64,000 nt of DNA from Hufsiella ginkgonis (GCF_009834915.1 NZ_WVHS01000002.1:930001-994000), one strand, 5' to 3'. Counted from the stretch's first letter, positions 52,862-61,793 are shown. The notes: generated by a model not told the origin, from the letters alone. Translations and numbers: made by a program.

Positions 52862-54256
52862 TCAGCTATTTTTATCCCCTAATATTTCTTTGATATCCGA
52901 AATGATCTTTCTGGCGAGGTTATCGGCTACGGTCTCCGATTTTCCCTCGGAATAGATCCGGATGATCGGCTCGGTGTTCGAACGGCGCAGGTGTACCCAT
53001 TCTTCATCGAATTCTATTTTCAGCCCGTCGATCGTGCTATGGGGTTGTGCCTGGTATTTCGCCTCTACCCGGACCAGCAATTTCGCGATGTCCATTTCCG
53101 GGGTCAGCGTGATTTTGTTCTTGGAAATAAAATAGTTAGGGTAGCTGCTCCGGAGCAACGAAACAGGCTTGTTCACTTTGGCCAGGTGTGTGAGGAACAA
53201 GGCGATGCCCACGAGCGCATCCCGCCCGTAATGTGATTCGGGGTATATCACGCCGCCATTTCCCTCACCGCCGATAATGGCATTCACCTCCTTCATTTTT
53301 GTCACTACGTTCACCTCACCTACGGCGGCGGCATGATAAGATCCGCCGGCACGTTCCGTTACATCACGCAATGCACGCGTAGAAGAAAGATTTGATACCG
53401 TATTTCCCTGAGTTTGGCCCAGCACGTAGTCTGCTACGGCTACCAGCGTATATTCTTCACCGAACATCGAGCCGTCTTCGCAAACGAAGCACAAGCGGTC
53501 AACATCCGGGTCAACGGCAATACCCAGGCTCGCCCGGTTCTTCACCACCTCCTTTGAGAGATCGGTGAGGTTTTCGGGCAGTGGTTCAGGGTTATGCGGA
53601 AACTTCCCGTCGGGCTCGCAATAAAGCTCATACACCGTGCCGACGCCAAGCGCCTTAAGCAGGGCCGGCACAAAAATACCGCCGCTGGAGTTTACGCAAT
53701 CAATAGCGATCCTGAAACCGGCGTTCCTGATGGCATCCGCATCCACCAGTACAAGCCCGAGGATATGGTCGATGTGTTTTTGCATCCAGGAATCGTCAAA
53801 CGTTACTTTTCCCAGCTGGTTTACGTCGGCAAAGCTGAGCTCGCCCGACTCTGCCAGGTCGAGCACTTCCTGCCCGTCAGCCTCGCTGATAAACTCACCC
53901 TTATCGTTCAGTAATTTCAGCGCGTTCCATTGCTTGGGATTGTGGCTTGCGGTGAGGATAATGCCACCCGCAGCGTTCTCCGCCGGAACAGCAAGCTCCA
54001 CGGTGGGAGTGGTCGACAAGCCGAGGTCGATCACATCGATCCCGATACTCTGTAATGTGCCCGCCACGAGGTTGCGCACCATGTCGCCCGAGATCCGCGC
54101 ATCGCGCCCGATCACCATCGTTTTGGTACCTGAACGGGCGGTTGCCCATTGCCCGAATGCAGCTGTGAATTTTATAATGTCTACCGGGGTAAGACCGTTT
54201 CCGGGGGTTCCACCGATCGTCCCGCGTATGCCAGAGATAGATTTTATGAGCGTCAC
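52862..54256 (-). CDS. glmM: Phosphoglucosamine mutase (GlmM-type phosphohexomutase)
   Basis: 464 aa from the GTG at 54256 (VTLIKSISGIRGTIGG); a frame from 54310 adds 18 residues that do not look conserved. The phosphoserine loop is LTASHNPKQWNALKLL (Ser near 104), the metal loop AVDPDVDRLCFV, the sugar loop GEGNGGVIYP and the phosphate loop RRSNTEPIIRIYSEG. It most likely converts glucosamine-6-phosphate to glucosamine-1-phosphate for peptidoglycan and LPS; phosphomannomutase activity cannot be excluded. Confidence 0.88.
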   Translation of the reverse strand: MTLIKSISGIRGTIGGTPGNGLTPVDIIKFTAAFGQWATARSGTKTMVIGRDARISGDMVRNLVAGTLQSIGIDVIDLGLSTTPTVELAVPAENAAGGIILTASHNPKQWNALKLLNDKGEFISEADGQEVLDLAESGELSFADVNQLGKVTFDDSWMQKHIDHILGLVLVDADAIRNAGFRIAIDCVNSSGGIFVPALLKALGVGTVYELYCEPDGKFPHNPEPLPENLTDLSKEVVKNRASLGIAVDPDVDRLCFVCEDGSMFGEEYTLVAVADYVLGQTQGNTVSNLSSTRALRDVTERAGGSYHAAAVGEVNVVTKMKEVNAIIGGEGNGGVIYPESHYGRDALVGIALFLTHLAKVNKPVSLLRSSYPNYFISKNKITLTPEMDIAKLLVRVEAKYQAQPHSTIDGLKIEFDEEWVHLRRSNTEPIIRIYSEGKSETVADNLARKIISDIKEILGDKNS

Positions 54257-54332
54257 CGTATATTTTTTTCTCGCCAAAATTAGGAATAAAAGCACATCCT
54301 TCAACAGCATAATGCAGTCATTCCCGAATTTC

Positions 54333-54340
54333 CTATATTT
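54333..54340 (+). promoter_or_regulatory. -7 element (TATATTTG) upstream of the PAP2 gene
   Basis: TATATTTG followed by CC, 53 nt before the ATG at 54394. It is the likely promoter for the PAP2-ZIP pair. Confidence 0.5.
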
Positions 54341-54393
54341 GCCGCGTTCGTGCCAGCAACGGAACAGTTATTTTCAGCCCGCCAAACCCCATC

Positions 54394-54972
54394 ATGGAAC
54401 AACTGATCCAGTTAGATCACCAGCTCTTTTTCGCCATTAATAACGGGCTTTCGAATCCCTTTTTCGATTGGCTGATGCCGTTCCTGCGGAACCGGTTTTT
54501 CTGGGCCCCGCTGTACCTCTTCTGGATCATTTTTTTTACCCGGAACTACGGGCGCAAAGGATTTGTACTGGTTGTGTTCCTGCTGGTTACGTTCGCCATT
54601 ACAGATATGTTGAGCTCGGGAATGATCAAACCGGCCATCCACCGGCTGCGGCCGTGCAACGATGTAACGTTAAAACACGACGTCAATTCAATCGTTGCCT
54701 GCGGGTCGGGATTCAGCTTTCCCTCCTCCCATGCCGCCAATCATTTTGCAATCGCGCTTTTCTTAATTACGGTGTTCCGCCGTAAATGGAAATGGATCAT
54801 GGCACTTGGCCTTGGCTGGGCGTTCTCTATTTCCCTGGCGCAGGTGTACGTGGGCGTGCATTTTCCGTTAGACGTTATCGCCGGCGCAGTATTGGGCTGC
54901 ATGATCGGCTATGTTACCGGCACTATATTTCTCACCCTTCAAACAGGCAAGCAATGGCACCCTGGCAGCTGA
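54394..54972 (+). CDS. PAP2 family membrane phosphatase
   Basis: 192 aa. Six hydrophobic segments and the three-part acid phosphatase motif: KPAIHRLRP, SFPSSHAANHF and YVGVHFPLDVIAGA. It probably dephosphorylates a lipid pyrophosphate (undecaprenyl pyrophosphate) or phosphatidyl phosphate at the membrane. The ZIP gene overlaps its last 19 nt. Confidence 0.9.
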   Translation: MEQLIQLDHQLFFAINNGLSNPFFDWLMPFLRNRFFWAPLYLFWIIFFTRNYGRKGFVLVVFLLVTFAITDMLSSGMIKPAIHRLRPCNDVTLKHDVNSIVACGSGFSFPSSHAANHFAIALFLITVFRRKWKWIMALGLGWAFSISLAQVYVGVHFPLDVIAGAVLGCMIGYVTGTIFLTLQTGKQWHPGS

Positions 54973-55664
54973 TCATCCTGTTTGCGGGCTGTTTCGCAGG
55001 CGGGATTACTATTTTTTTCACCAAAGGCAACAATACGCGGCGCCTCAAGCTCATCCTCTCTTTTAGCGGCGCGTACTTGTTTGCCATTACCATATTGCAC
55101 CTGATACCGGAAGTATATATCGAAGGCGATCGTTATATCGGCCTTTTCGTGCTGGGTGGCTTTCTTTTCCAGGTCCTGCTGGAGCAGTATTCACAGGGGA
55201 TCGAACACGGACATATGCACAGCCACCCGCATGGTCATCATTCGTTTCCTTTCGGGATCATCCTGAGTTTATGCCTGCATGCCCTGCTGGAGGGGATGCC
55301 ACTATCGGGCGGCCACCGGAATGAGCTGGTATTCGGCATCGCGCTGCATCACGTTCCTGCGGCATTTGCCCTTGGAAGCCTACTGTTGGAGCGGCACATT
55401 TCCAGGAAGAGCATACTGGTGATAATTTTCGTTTTCGCTTTAATGACACCGGCCGGTTATTTACTGAGCAACCTCATCAGCAACAGCTCTTCCGTTACGA
55501 TCAGCGCTTATTTCCCCAGGATGATGGGCATCGTGATCGGGATATTCCTGCACATATCTACCACGATCCTTTTCGAATCAAGCGTAGATCATCACTTTAA
55601 CAGGAAAAAGCTGCTGGCAGTGCTGGCCGGAACGGCTATCGCGCTGCTCAGCTTCTTAGTGTAA
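54954..55664 (+). CDS. ZIP family metal transporter
   Basis: 236 aa from the ATG at 54954 (MAPWQLIILFAGCFAGG). The frame is open much farther upstream but that part only shadows the PAP2 gene. Eight hydrophobic segments, a His-rich loop EHGHMHSHPHGHH (about residues 84-96), and the transport helices LSLCLHALLEGMPLSGG and ALHHVPAAFALGSLLL with the metal-site His and Glu. It likely imports zinc or another divalent metal. It overlaps PAP2 and is convergent with a MarR gene 5 bp away. Confidence 0.88.
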   Translation: MAPWQLIILFAGCFAGGITIFFTKGNNTRRLKLILSFSGAYLFAITILHLIPEVYIEGDRYIGLFVLGGFLFQVLLEQYSQGIEHGHMHSHPHGHHSFPFGIILSLCLHALLEGMPLSGGHRNELVFGIALHHVPAAFALGSLLLERHISRKSILVIIFVFALMTPAGYLLSNLISNSSSVTISAYFPRMMGIVIGIFLHISTTILFESSVDHHFNRKKLLAVLAGTAIALLSFLV

Positions 55665-55669
55665 CGGCA

Positions 55670-56119
55670 TCAGCCTCTCAGCTTATCGAGGAGCACGTTC
55701 AGCTGCCCCGCTTCGGTTTCAGTAAGATTTTTTTCTAAAATGTCAGCCCCGGTCATCTCCGTGTCCAGCTTTTTCAGCAGGTCAAGCCCTTTTTGGCTGA
55801 TGATGATGTCTACCGCTCTCCGGTCGCGCTGGTTGGTGCACCGCGTAACCATCCCTTTTTGAACAAGCCGTTCAACGATCCGGGAAGCATCAGACATTTT
55901 ATCGAGCATTCGCTCTTTTAACAAGTTAATGGTAGCCGGCTTGGGGTATTGTCCCCGTAATATCCGCAGCAAATTAAACTGCTGCAGGGTAATCTGGTAC
56001 TGATCAAGCTTCTGTTTCAGCAGGTTAGTTAACCAATTATAGGTATAAACCAGGTTTACTACCGCTTTATGATAATTATCTTTGAACTTATCGCTTACAA
56101 TTTCCTTCTCGAGCTCCAT
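55670..56119 (-). CDS. MarR family transcriptional regulator
   Basis: 149 aa. Winged helix PKPATINLLKERMLDKMSDASRIVERLVQKGMVTRCTNQRDRRAVDIIISQKG with the wing RDRRAVDI. Target genes are unknown. It lies 38 bp after the DUF5522 gene on the same strand. Confidence 0.88.
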   Translation of the reverse strand: MELEKEIVSDKFKDNYHKAVVNLVYTYNWLTNLLKQKLDQYQITLQQFNLLRILRGQYPKPATINLLKERMLDKMSDASRIVERLVQKGMVTRCTNQRDRRAVDIIISQKGLDLLKKLDTEMTGADILEKNLTETEAGQLNVLLDKLRG

Positions 56120-56157
56120 GAATTACACCTAAAATTTCATAGTAAATAAACCAGCGG

Positions 56158-56316
56158 CTATTTTGTTTGCCCGCCGTCCGTATTTTTAGGACGGGTATAT
56201 TTCCATGGACAGTGCCTGCAGCCGCTTTTGCAGCAGCTACCGCGTTTCAGGTGATATTGTTCGGTAAACACCATGAAACCGTTCTCATAATAGAAGTCAA
56301 CCCCTTCTTTCAGCAT
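56158..56316 (-). CDS. DUF5522 small Cys-rich protein
   Basis: 52 aa, read directly from the sequence. DFYYENGFMVFTEQYHLKRG is followed by SCCKSGCRHCPWKY, the CC-x3-C-x2-C pattern of DUF5522, which suggests a small metal-binding fold. The ATG at 56316 overlaps the end of the MBL gene by 7 nt, so translation is coupled. Function unknown. Confidence 0.85.
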   Translation of the reverse strand: MLKEGVDFYYENGFMVFTEQYHLKRGSCCKSGCRHCPWKYTRPKNTDGGQTK

Positions 56317-57257
56317 TTATTCAGGATCTTAACAACCGGGCGGTCCTGGAAATGATGCGCAAGATGCCTGCCATCGCCATGCAGCGTCCACACTTCCTTT
56401 GGTTCAACCTCGGTAATAATCGCCAGGATGTCGTTCCAGTCGGCATGGTCCGAGATAAGTAATGTTATATCATTTTGGTGATGCAGCTTTTTCCAGCCGG
56501 AAGCAAAGACCCTCAACACGTTCTTTGCCCTAAAGTAACTATTAAATGTCAGCGGGGGAACGATATAGACGTAGTTCTTTGCCGCCTCCCTGATCAGCTT
56601 ACGGCTATAGGGCAGGTATTTTCCCGGCGGATAACCAAACGACTCGTAAACGCGGTTGATCGACAGCACGTTACGATGCACCAGCACCGTTTTTTCGGGG
56701 CAATGCCTGTTTAGCAGGCTGATTAACCGCTGACTTTTGCCAAGGCTGTACGCTCCCAGTAAAATATTATGGGGACTGGCGCTAAGCTTTTCTATTTCCG
56801 ATACCTGGTCAGGGTGCGAAACGGCCGGGTCTGCAAAAGTAGTTTCGGTGATCAGCACATCCGCTTTGCAAAAAGCGGCTGGCTCGCAGGTAGGGTCGGC
56901 CTGTAGTTTAACGTCGCCGGTGTACAGGTAGCGGGCTCCTGCATACTCCATCACCACCTGTGCCGAACCCAATATATGGCCAGCCGGGATAAAGGTAACG
57001 GTAACGTCTCCGATAGAGAAGGGCTCGCGGTACCCTACCGTATTAAATTGTGTAGCATGGTTTTTCGCGTGCCTTAGCTCCATAATGGTCTTGGTGGAGG
57101 GTGTGCAATAAACGGCGCGGTTACCCTTTACCGCATGGTCATTGTGCGCGTGAGAGATCACCGCCGTTTGAACCGGTAACTGTGGGTCGAGGTAGAAATT
57201 GCCCGGCCTGCAATAAATCCCGTTTTCATTAATCACCAGGAAATCGGGGACGATCAT
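56310..57257 (-). CDS. Metallo-beta-lactamase fold exonuclease-like protein
   Basis: 315 aa. The HxHxDH metal motif appears as SHAHNDHA (residues 35-42), then FIPAGHILGSAQVVMEY and YTGDVKLQADPTCEP and the C-terminal ISDHADW and LHGD, in the pattern of the ligase-associated DNA exonuclease/mRNA 3'-processing group. No DNA ligase is adjacent, so the link to DNA repair is not supported here. Its ATG overlaps the coaE stop by 4 nt. Confidence 0.82.
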   Translation of the reverse strand: MIVPDFLVINENGIYCRPGNFYLDPQLPVQTAVISHAHNDHAVKGNRAVYCTPSTKTIMELRHAKNHATQFNTVGYREPFSIGDVTVTFIPAGHILGSAQVVMEYAGARYLYTGDVKLQADPTCEPAAFCKADVLITETTFADPAVSHPDQVSEIEKLSASPHNILLGAYSLGKSQRLISLLNRHCPEKTVLVHRNVLSINRVYESFGYPPGKYLPYSRKLIREAAKNYVYIVPPLTFNSYFRAKNVLRVFASGWKKLHHQNDITLLISDHADWNDILAIITEVEPKEVWTLHGDGRHLAHHFQDRPVVKILNKC

Positions 57258-57853
57258 AGCGCGGCAACAGATAACCGGATAAATTCCTCATGAAGACTAA
57301 GCACCTGGGGAACGAGGAGCTGCGTTTCGTCGTTTACCAGGAGGTGACCGGCAAGCCGGGATTTCTGCTCATCGCTTAGTTGTTTATCCATACGTACACG
57401 CACTTCGGCGGCGCTAACTTTATCACGGGCCATTACCCGCGCAATTTTTAGCTCAGCCGGGGCCGTTACCAGGATACTGGTATCGCACAGTTTATAAGAA
57501 TCGCTTTCAAACAACAATGCCGCTTCTTTGAGCACATAGGGTGCGCGCGTTTGTGCGGCCACCCATTTATCGAACGCCCGGAAAACAGCAGGATGCACGA
57601 GCGCGTTCAGCTCGGCAAGCTTAGCTGCATTGTTGAAAACTATTCCCGCCAGGTACTTCCGGTTAAGAAGGCCGTTAATATAAGTCTCGTTCCCAAAGGC
57701 AGCGATGAGTTTTTTTACCAGGTCGTTGTCAGTGTTCATAACAGTCCTGGCAGCGTCGTCTGCATAAAATACGGGGGTTCCTAACACCTCAAATATCATG
57801 CATACGGTAGTTTTACCGCTTCCTATTCCGCCGGTTATTCCAACTTTCAGCAT
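57254..57853 (-). CDS. coaE: Dephospho-CoA kinase
   Basis: 199 aa. P-loop GITGGIGSGKTT at residues 5-16, then FYADDAARTVM, VHPAVFRAFDKWV, EAALLFES and ARVMARDKVSAAEVRVRMDKQLSDEQK. It phosphorylates dephospho-CoA in the last step of coenzyme A synthesis. It overlaps the YbbR gene by 1 nt and the MBL gene by 4 nt. Confidence 0.96.
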   Translation of the reverse strand: MLKVGITGGIGSGKTTVCMIFEVLGTPVFYADDAARTVMNTDNDLVKKLIAAFGNETYINGLLNRKYLAGIVFNNAAKLAELNALVHPAVFRAFDKWVAAQTRAPYVLKEAALLFESDSYKLCDTSILVTAPAELKIARVMARDKVSAAEVRVRMDKQLSDEQKSRLAGHLLVNDETQLLVPQVLSLHEEFIRLSVAAL

Positions 57854-58797
57854 TATTTACGTATAATAAAATCGATATTTTGGGGCTCTATACTAACGAT
57901 CCGGCAAAACACCGGCTTTTTGCCCAGTATCACCGGCAACTGCGGAAAGCCTTTATCAATCCAGTCAGCAAGGTCGACGCTCACCGTAAAGTCATCTTTA
58001 TCCACATTTTGATAATCAGACAACGAAGTCATAAAAGTAACCTTCACCTTCTCAGGCAGCAGCTTAACCTGGTAGCTCCGGTTGTTCAAAACTTTTATCG
58101 GCACTTCGATGATCTTCTCTGTGAACTCCTCTACCGGCACGCGCACATCCACCACCCCGGGGTAAACATCGATACCGGGTTTATCACTTTGTCTCAGCAA
58201 CACTTTCCGGTTTACACCGGAAGAGATCCGGTTCCCTGTCAAGCTGTCGCTTACCCACTCGCGAATATGGATCAGCTCTTCCTTCGGGCCCGTAACATTC
58301 ACATACGCCGGCCTTACTTTCAGCGGTGCGGAAATATCGAACTGTTTAACGAATTGGAAACGATAGGCTACCCGTACCGGCACTTGTTTTACTGCGCGCG
58401 GAGAAAAATCAAAATACAGGGTATCCGGGTTTACCGATACGATGCGCTGATCCGAACCAAAATCGGCGTTTATGGCGGTCAACTGGTCGGTAAATGTTAC
58501 AAAGTTCTGGCGGTCCAGCCGCCTGAGGCTTACCTTAATGGTGCCCGGCCTGAGCCGGATCCGGTCGAACATCAACTGCCAGCCCGTTCCCTGGATCTGG
58601 AGGTTTACCGAATCTGATTGAAGCGGATGTACCGACTTATTACCCGGGAAATTCACATAGTGAACCGGTGTTTGCACCTTATAAACATAATGCTTCGAAA
58701 GGGCGACCAGCAGCCACACGCCCACCGCAGCACCCAGGCAGGTAACAAACAAAGTGAGCTTACGCTGTTCCGACTTATTCAGCATCAGGATCGCCAT
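57853..58797 (-). CDS. YbbR-like domain protein
   Basis: 314 aa. One N-terminal membrane helix (LTLFVTCLGAAVGVWLLVAL) anchors an exported chain of YbbR-like beta repeats (VKQVPVRVAYRFQFVKQFDISAPLKVRPAYVNVTGPKEEL; EKIIEVPIKVLNNRSYQVKLLPEKVKVTFM). In Bacillota CdaR is a YbbR protein that controls a diadenylate cyclase; no cyclase gene is in this window. Here it precedes coaE, a common Bacteroidota pairing. Confidence 0.85.
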   Translation of the reverse strand: MAILMLNKSEQRKLTLFVTCLGAAVGVWLLVALSKHYVYKVQTPVHYVNFPGNKSVHPLQSDSVNLQIQGTGWQLMFDRIRLRPGTIKVSLRRLDRQNFVTFTDQLTAINADFGSDQRIVSVNPDTLYFDFSPRAVKQVPVRVAYRFQFVKQFDISAPLKVRPAYVNVTGPKEELIHIREWVSDSLTGNRISSGVNRKVLLRQSDKPGIDVYPGVVDVRVPVEEFTEKIIEVPIKVLNNRSYQVKLLPEKVKVTFMTSLSDYQNVDKDDFTVSVDLADWIDKGFPQLPVILGKKPVFCRIVSIEPQNIDFIIRK

Positions 58798-58801
58798 CCT
58801 T

Positions 58802-59329
58802 TTATTTGGGTTTGGTTGCAGGGCGCTTTTTTACTTTCTGCAGGGAGTCCGTCCGTTTCTTCAAACGGGAATCTTTTGCCTTCTTTAACGAATCGGCTTT
58901 CTTTTTTTCATCAGCCTCACGCTGCTTTTTCAGCGCTTCGGCTCGTTTTCTTTTCTTCGCCTCTGCGCGCTCTTTCCGGACGGCTTCGTCTTTAACACGT
59001 TTATCCTCGACCTTTTGAAGCCTTTCCAGCCGTACCTTCACGGTATCGTACATCCGCGAAAAACGGGCAGGCTGCTCCGAATAATATTTCAGGCTCCGCT
59101 CAAAGCCCCAGAAATTGGTATGGTGCTTCTGGAAAACGGAGTGGTAATAAACCGGGGCGTATTTAGCCAGCGAATCGGCGCTTACGGAATTGGTGTAACC
59201 ATCTACCAGGTGAACATCTACCAGCAGGCTGATCATTCTTTCTTCCGGCAGGATCCCTTTTTCAGCTTCATTGTCGCGGCAATTGGCAAAAAAAATGAAA
59301 ATAAAAAAGAAAGGGATTAAACGCTTCAT
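58802..59329 (-). CDS. DUF4296 lipoprotein with a basic coiled-coil tail
   Basis: 175 aa. Lipobox FANC, then the DUF4296 core (ERMISLLVDVHLVDGYTNSVSADSLAKYAPVYYHSVFQKHHTNFWGFERSLKYYSEQP). The last 60 residues are almost all Lys, Arg, Glu and Ala with repeats of K[K/R]xDSLxK, probably a helix or nucleic-acid/wall-binding tail. It starts the minus-strand run to YbbR, coaE, MBL and DUF5522, 4 bp before YbbR. Confidence 0.85.
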   Translation of the reverse strand: MKRLIPFFFIFIFFANCRDNEAEKGILPEERMISLLVDVHLVDGYTNSVSADSLAKYAPVYYHSVFQKHHTNFWGFERSLKYYSEQPARFSRMYDTVKVRLERLQKVEDKRVKDEAVRKERAEAKKRKRAEALKKQREADEKKKADSLKKAKDSRLKKRTDSLQKVKKRPATKPK

Positions 59330-59333
59330 TTGT

Positions 59334-59341
59334 TAATTTTG
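59334..59341 (+). promoter_or_regulatory. -7 element (TAATTTTG) upstream of yggS
   Basis: TAATTTTG followed by CC, 27 nt before the ATG at 59369. It is the likely promoter of yggS-GNAT-lysC-methyltransferase. Confidence 0.5.
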
Positions 59342-59368
59342 CCGTGTTTCGTGCAAAATTACACATAA

Positions 59369-60058
59369 ATGAGCATTGCGGCTAATATATCCTTGTTAAA
59401 GAGCGAAGTTGAACGGGTGAACGTAAAGCTCGTTGCTGTTTCTAAAACACAACCGGTAGAAGCCGTCCGTGAAGCTTACGAAGCCGGTCAGCGGGTGTTC
59501 GGCGAAAATACCGTCCAGGAAATGACCGAAAAATACGAGCAGTTGCCGAAAGATATAGAATGGCACCTGATCGGGCACCTGCAAACCAACAAAGTCAAAT
59601 ATATCGCACCGTTTGTAACGCTCATCCAATCGGTCGACAGCCTGAAACTGCTCCAGGAGATCGACAAACAAGCCGCTAAAAACAACCGGGTGATCGACTG
59701 CCTGCTGCAGGTGTATATTGCGGATGAAGCCACCAAATTTGGCCTCGGATTCGACGAAGTGGTGGAACTGCTCGGCTCGGCCGGGTTCTCCGCGTTACAG
59801 CATGTGCGTATCACCGGTGTGATGGGTATTGCCACGAACACCGACAACCCGAAACAGATCCGCGAAGAATTTTATGAGCTGGCCACCTTTTTTAAAGGAC
59901 TGAAAGCAAGTTATTTCCGGAAAGAAGACTCCTTTAAGGAGATTTCCATGGGCATGTCCGGCGATTACAAGATCGCGGTAGAACAAGGAAGCACCATGGT
60001 ACGGATGGGAAGCACCATTTTTGGAAAACGGGTGATCCCCCATTGGAAAAATAATTAA
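59369..60058 (+). CDS. YggS family PLP homeostasis protein
   Basis: 229 aa, single-domain alanine-racemase-like barrel. PLP lysine in LVAVSKTQP (Lys26), WHLIGHLQTNKVKYI, and the C-terminal SMGMSGDYKIAVEQGSTMVRMGSTIFG. YggS/PLPBP proteins bind PLP and balance its supply rather than catalysing a reaction. It is the first gene of a four-gene overlapping unit. Confidence 0.94.
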   Translation: MSIAANISLLKSEVERVNVKLVAVSKTQPVEAVREAYEAGQRVFGENTVQEMTEKYEQLPKDIEWHLIGHLQTNKVKYIAPFVTLIQSVDSLKLLQEIDKQAAKNNRVIDCLLQVYIADEATKFGLGFDEVVELLGSAGFSALQHVRITGVMGIATNTDNPKQIREEFYELATFFKGLKASYFRKEDSFKEISMGMSGDYKIAVEQGSTMVRMGSTIFGKRVIPHWKNN

Positions 60059-60061
60059 TTC

Positions 60062-60541
60062 ATGAACAACATCATCATTCGCGAAGCCGAAAAACAGGAT
60101 TGCCCCCGGCTACTCGAGCTGGTAAAAGAACTGGCCGAATATGAACGAGCACCTGACGAGGTGACCGTAACCCTGCAGGAATTTGAAGATGCCGGCTTTG
60201 GCGAAAACCCCGTATGGAAAGCGTTCGTAGGTGAATCCGACGGGCGGATACACGGCTTTGCGCTTTATTACATTCGTTTCTCTACCTGGAAAGGATGCCG
60301 ATTGTACCTCGAAGATTTTATCGTAACGGAAGCCATGCGCGGCCAGGGGCTCGGGAAGCTGCTTTTTGAGCGCACCATCGCCGAAGCGCAAAAGAGGGGC
60401 TTTAACGGGATGGTGTGGCAGGTGCTCGATTGGAACGAGCCCGCCATTAATTTTTACAATAAATACAAGGCCCACCTGGAACCAGGCTGGCTGAATGTTT
60501 CGCTTTCAAAGGAACTGGTAACGGCGCATGCGGGTTTATAA
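60062..60541 (+). CDS. GNAT N-acetyltransferase, SSAT-like
   Basis: 159 aa. ELVKELAEYERAPDEVTVT, FALYYIRFSTWKGCRLYLEDFIV and the acetyl-CoA loop MRGQGLGKLLFERTI followed by VLDWNEPAINFYNKYKA match the spermidine/thialysine N-acetyltransferase-like group. The substrate is probably a polyamine or related amine. It overlaps the start of the aspartate kinase gene by 14 nt. Confidence 0.9.
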   Translation: MNNIIIREAEKQDCPRLLELVKELAEYERAPDEVTVTLQEFEDAGFGENPVWKAFVGESDGRIHGFALYYIRFSTWKGCRLYLEDFIVTEAMRGQGLGKLLFERTIAEAQKRGFNGMVWQVLDWNEPAINFYNKYKAHLEPGWLNVSLSKELVTAHAGL

Positions 60542-61793
60542 ATTCGGCGGGGCATCCGTTAAAGACGCCGAAGGCGTGAAAAACCTGGCCAGGATCGTAT
60601 CTCTTGCCGGGGAAGAACCTTTATTGATCGTAGTTTCGGCCATGGGTAAAACAACCAACGCACTGGAAGCGATCACGACGGCGTACGTGGGTGGCGGCGA
60701 CGCGTTTTCGTTACTCGATACATTAAAGCATTCGCATGAACAGGTCCTGGCTGACCTCTTCGGTACAACCTCGCACCCGGTTTTTAACGAGGTAGCCAAC
60801 ACTTTCGTAGAGATCGACTGGATCCTGGAAGAAGAGCCGCACCAAGACTTCGACTTTATTTACGACCAGGTGGTATCTGTCGGCGAACTGGTATCCACCC
60901 GCATCGTGAACGCCTATCTCGAATATACCGGCATCAGTTCACAATGGGTAGACGCCCGCAGCTTTATCCATACCGACAACACCTACCGGGAAGGACAGGT
61001 AGACTGGGAGAAAACACGTGCGGAGAGCACCAAAAAGCTCCTTCCGTTATTAGAAAGCAAGGTATTGGTAACGCAGGGCTTTATAGGAGGTACGTCAGAG
61101 AATTACACCACCACGCTTGGCCGTGAAGGATCCGATTACAGCGCGGCAATTTTCGCCTCCTGCCTCGGGGCGCGTTCACTGACCATCTGGAAGGATGTTC
61201 CGGGTGTGCTGAATGCCGATCCGAGGTTGTTTACCGACACGAAAAAGTACAGTGAGCTTTCTTATCCCGAAGCACTGGAAATGACTTACTATGGAGCCAC
61301 CGTGATCCATCCTAAAACCATCAAGCCGCTTCAAAACGCACGGATAGCGCTGTATGTAAAACCTTTTTACGCACCTGAAGAACCCGGGACGCTGGTTAGC
61401 GAAACTTCACAAACGGATACTTCCATACCGGCCATTATTGTAAAAAACAACCAGGCGCTGGTGTCTATGGCCGCAAAAGACCACTCGTTCATTACCGAAA
61501 TACACCTGAGCGAGATCTTCAAAACGTTTGCCACTCACCAGGTAAAGATCAACATGATGCAGATATCTGCGATAAGTTTCTCGGTATGCTTTGATTTTGA
61601 TGAGAAACGTTTCGCGAAACTGGTCGCCGCCTTGGGAAGCGTATATCACCTGAAATATAATTCGCCCCTCCAGCTGATTACTATCCGCCATTATAAACGC
61701 GACCTGATCACCGAATTAACCGCCGGCCGCGTAGTTTTGCTCGAACAGCTGAGCCGTAACACTGCGCAGTTAGTTGTAAAAATACCAGATTGA
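60528..61793 (+). CDS. lysC: Aspartate kinase
   Basis: 421 aa, monofunctional. KFGGASVKDAEGVKNLA (residues 4-20), GREGSDYSAAIFASCLGARSLTIWKDVPGVLNADPRLF and YPEALEMTYYGATVIHPKTIKPL form the kinase domain. The C-terminal ACT region reads HLSEIFKTFATHQVKINMMQISAISFSV. It starts the aspartate pathway to lysine, threonine and methionine. It overlaps both neighbours. Confidence 0.94.
   Translation: MRVYKFGGASVKDAEGVKNLARIVSLAGEEPLLIVVSAMGKTTNALEAITTAYVGGGDAFSLLDTLKHSHEQVLADLFGTTSHPVFNEVANTFVEIDWILEEEPHQDFDFIYDQVVSVGELVSTRIVNAYLEYTGISSQWVDARSFIHTDNTYREGQVDWEKTRAESTKKLLPLLESKVLVTQGFIGGTSENYTTTLGREGSDYSAAIFASCLGARSLTIWKDVPGVLNADPRLFTDTKKYSELSYPEALEMTYYGATVIHPKTIKPLQNARIALYVKPFYAPEEPGTLVSETSQTDTSIPAIIVKNNQALVSMAAKDHSFITEIHLSEIFKTFATHQVKINMMQISAISFSVCFDFDEKRFAKLVAALGSVYHLKYNSPLQLITIRHYKRDLITELTAGRVVLLEQLSRNTAQLVVKIPD

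Noticed and set aside
54786-54953. Upstream extension of the ZIP reading frame
   Set aside because: It lies wholly inside the PAP2 gene; the ATG at 54954 gives the expected first membrane helix.
57880-58617. 245-codon frame antisense to the YbbR gene
   Set aside because: Shadow of a supported gene; no start context and no domain.
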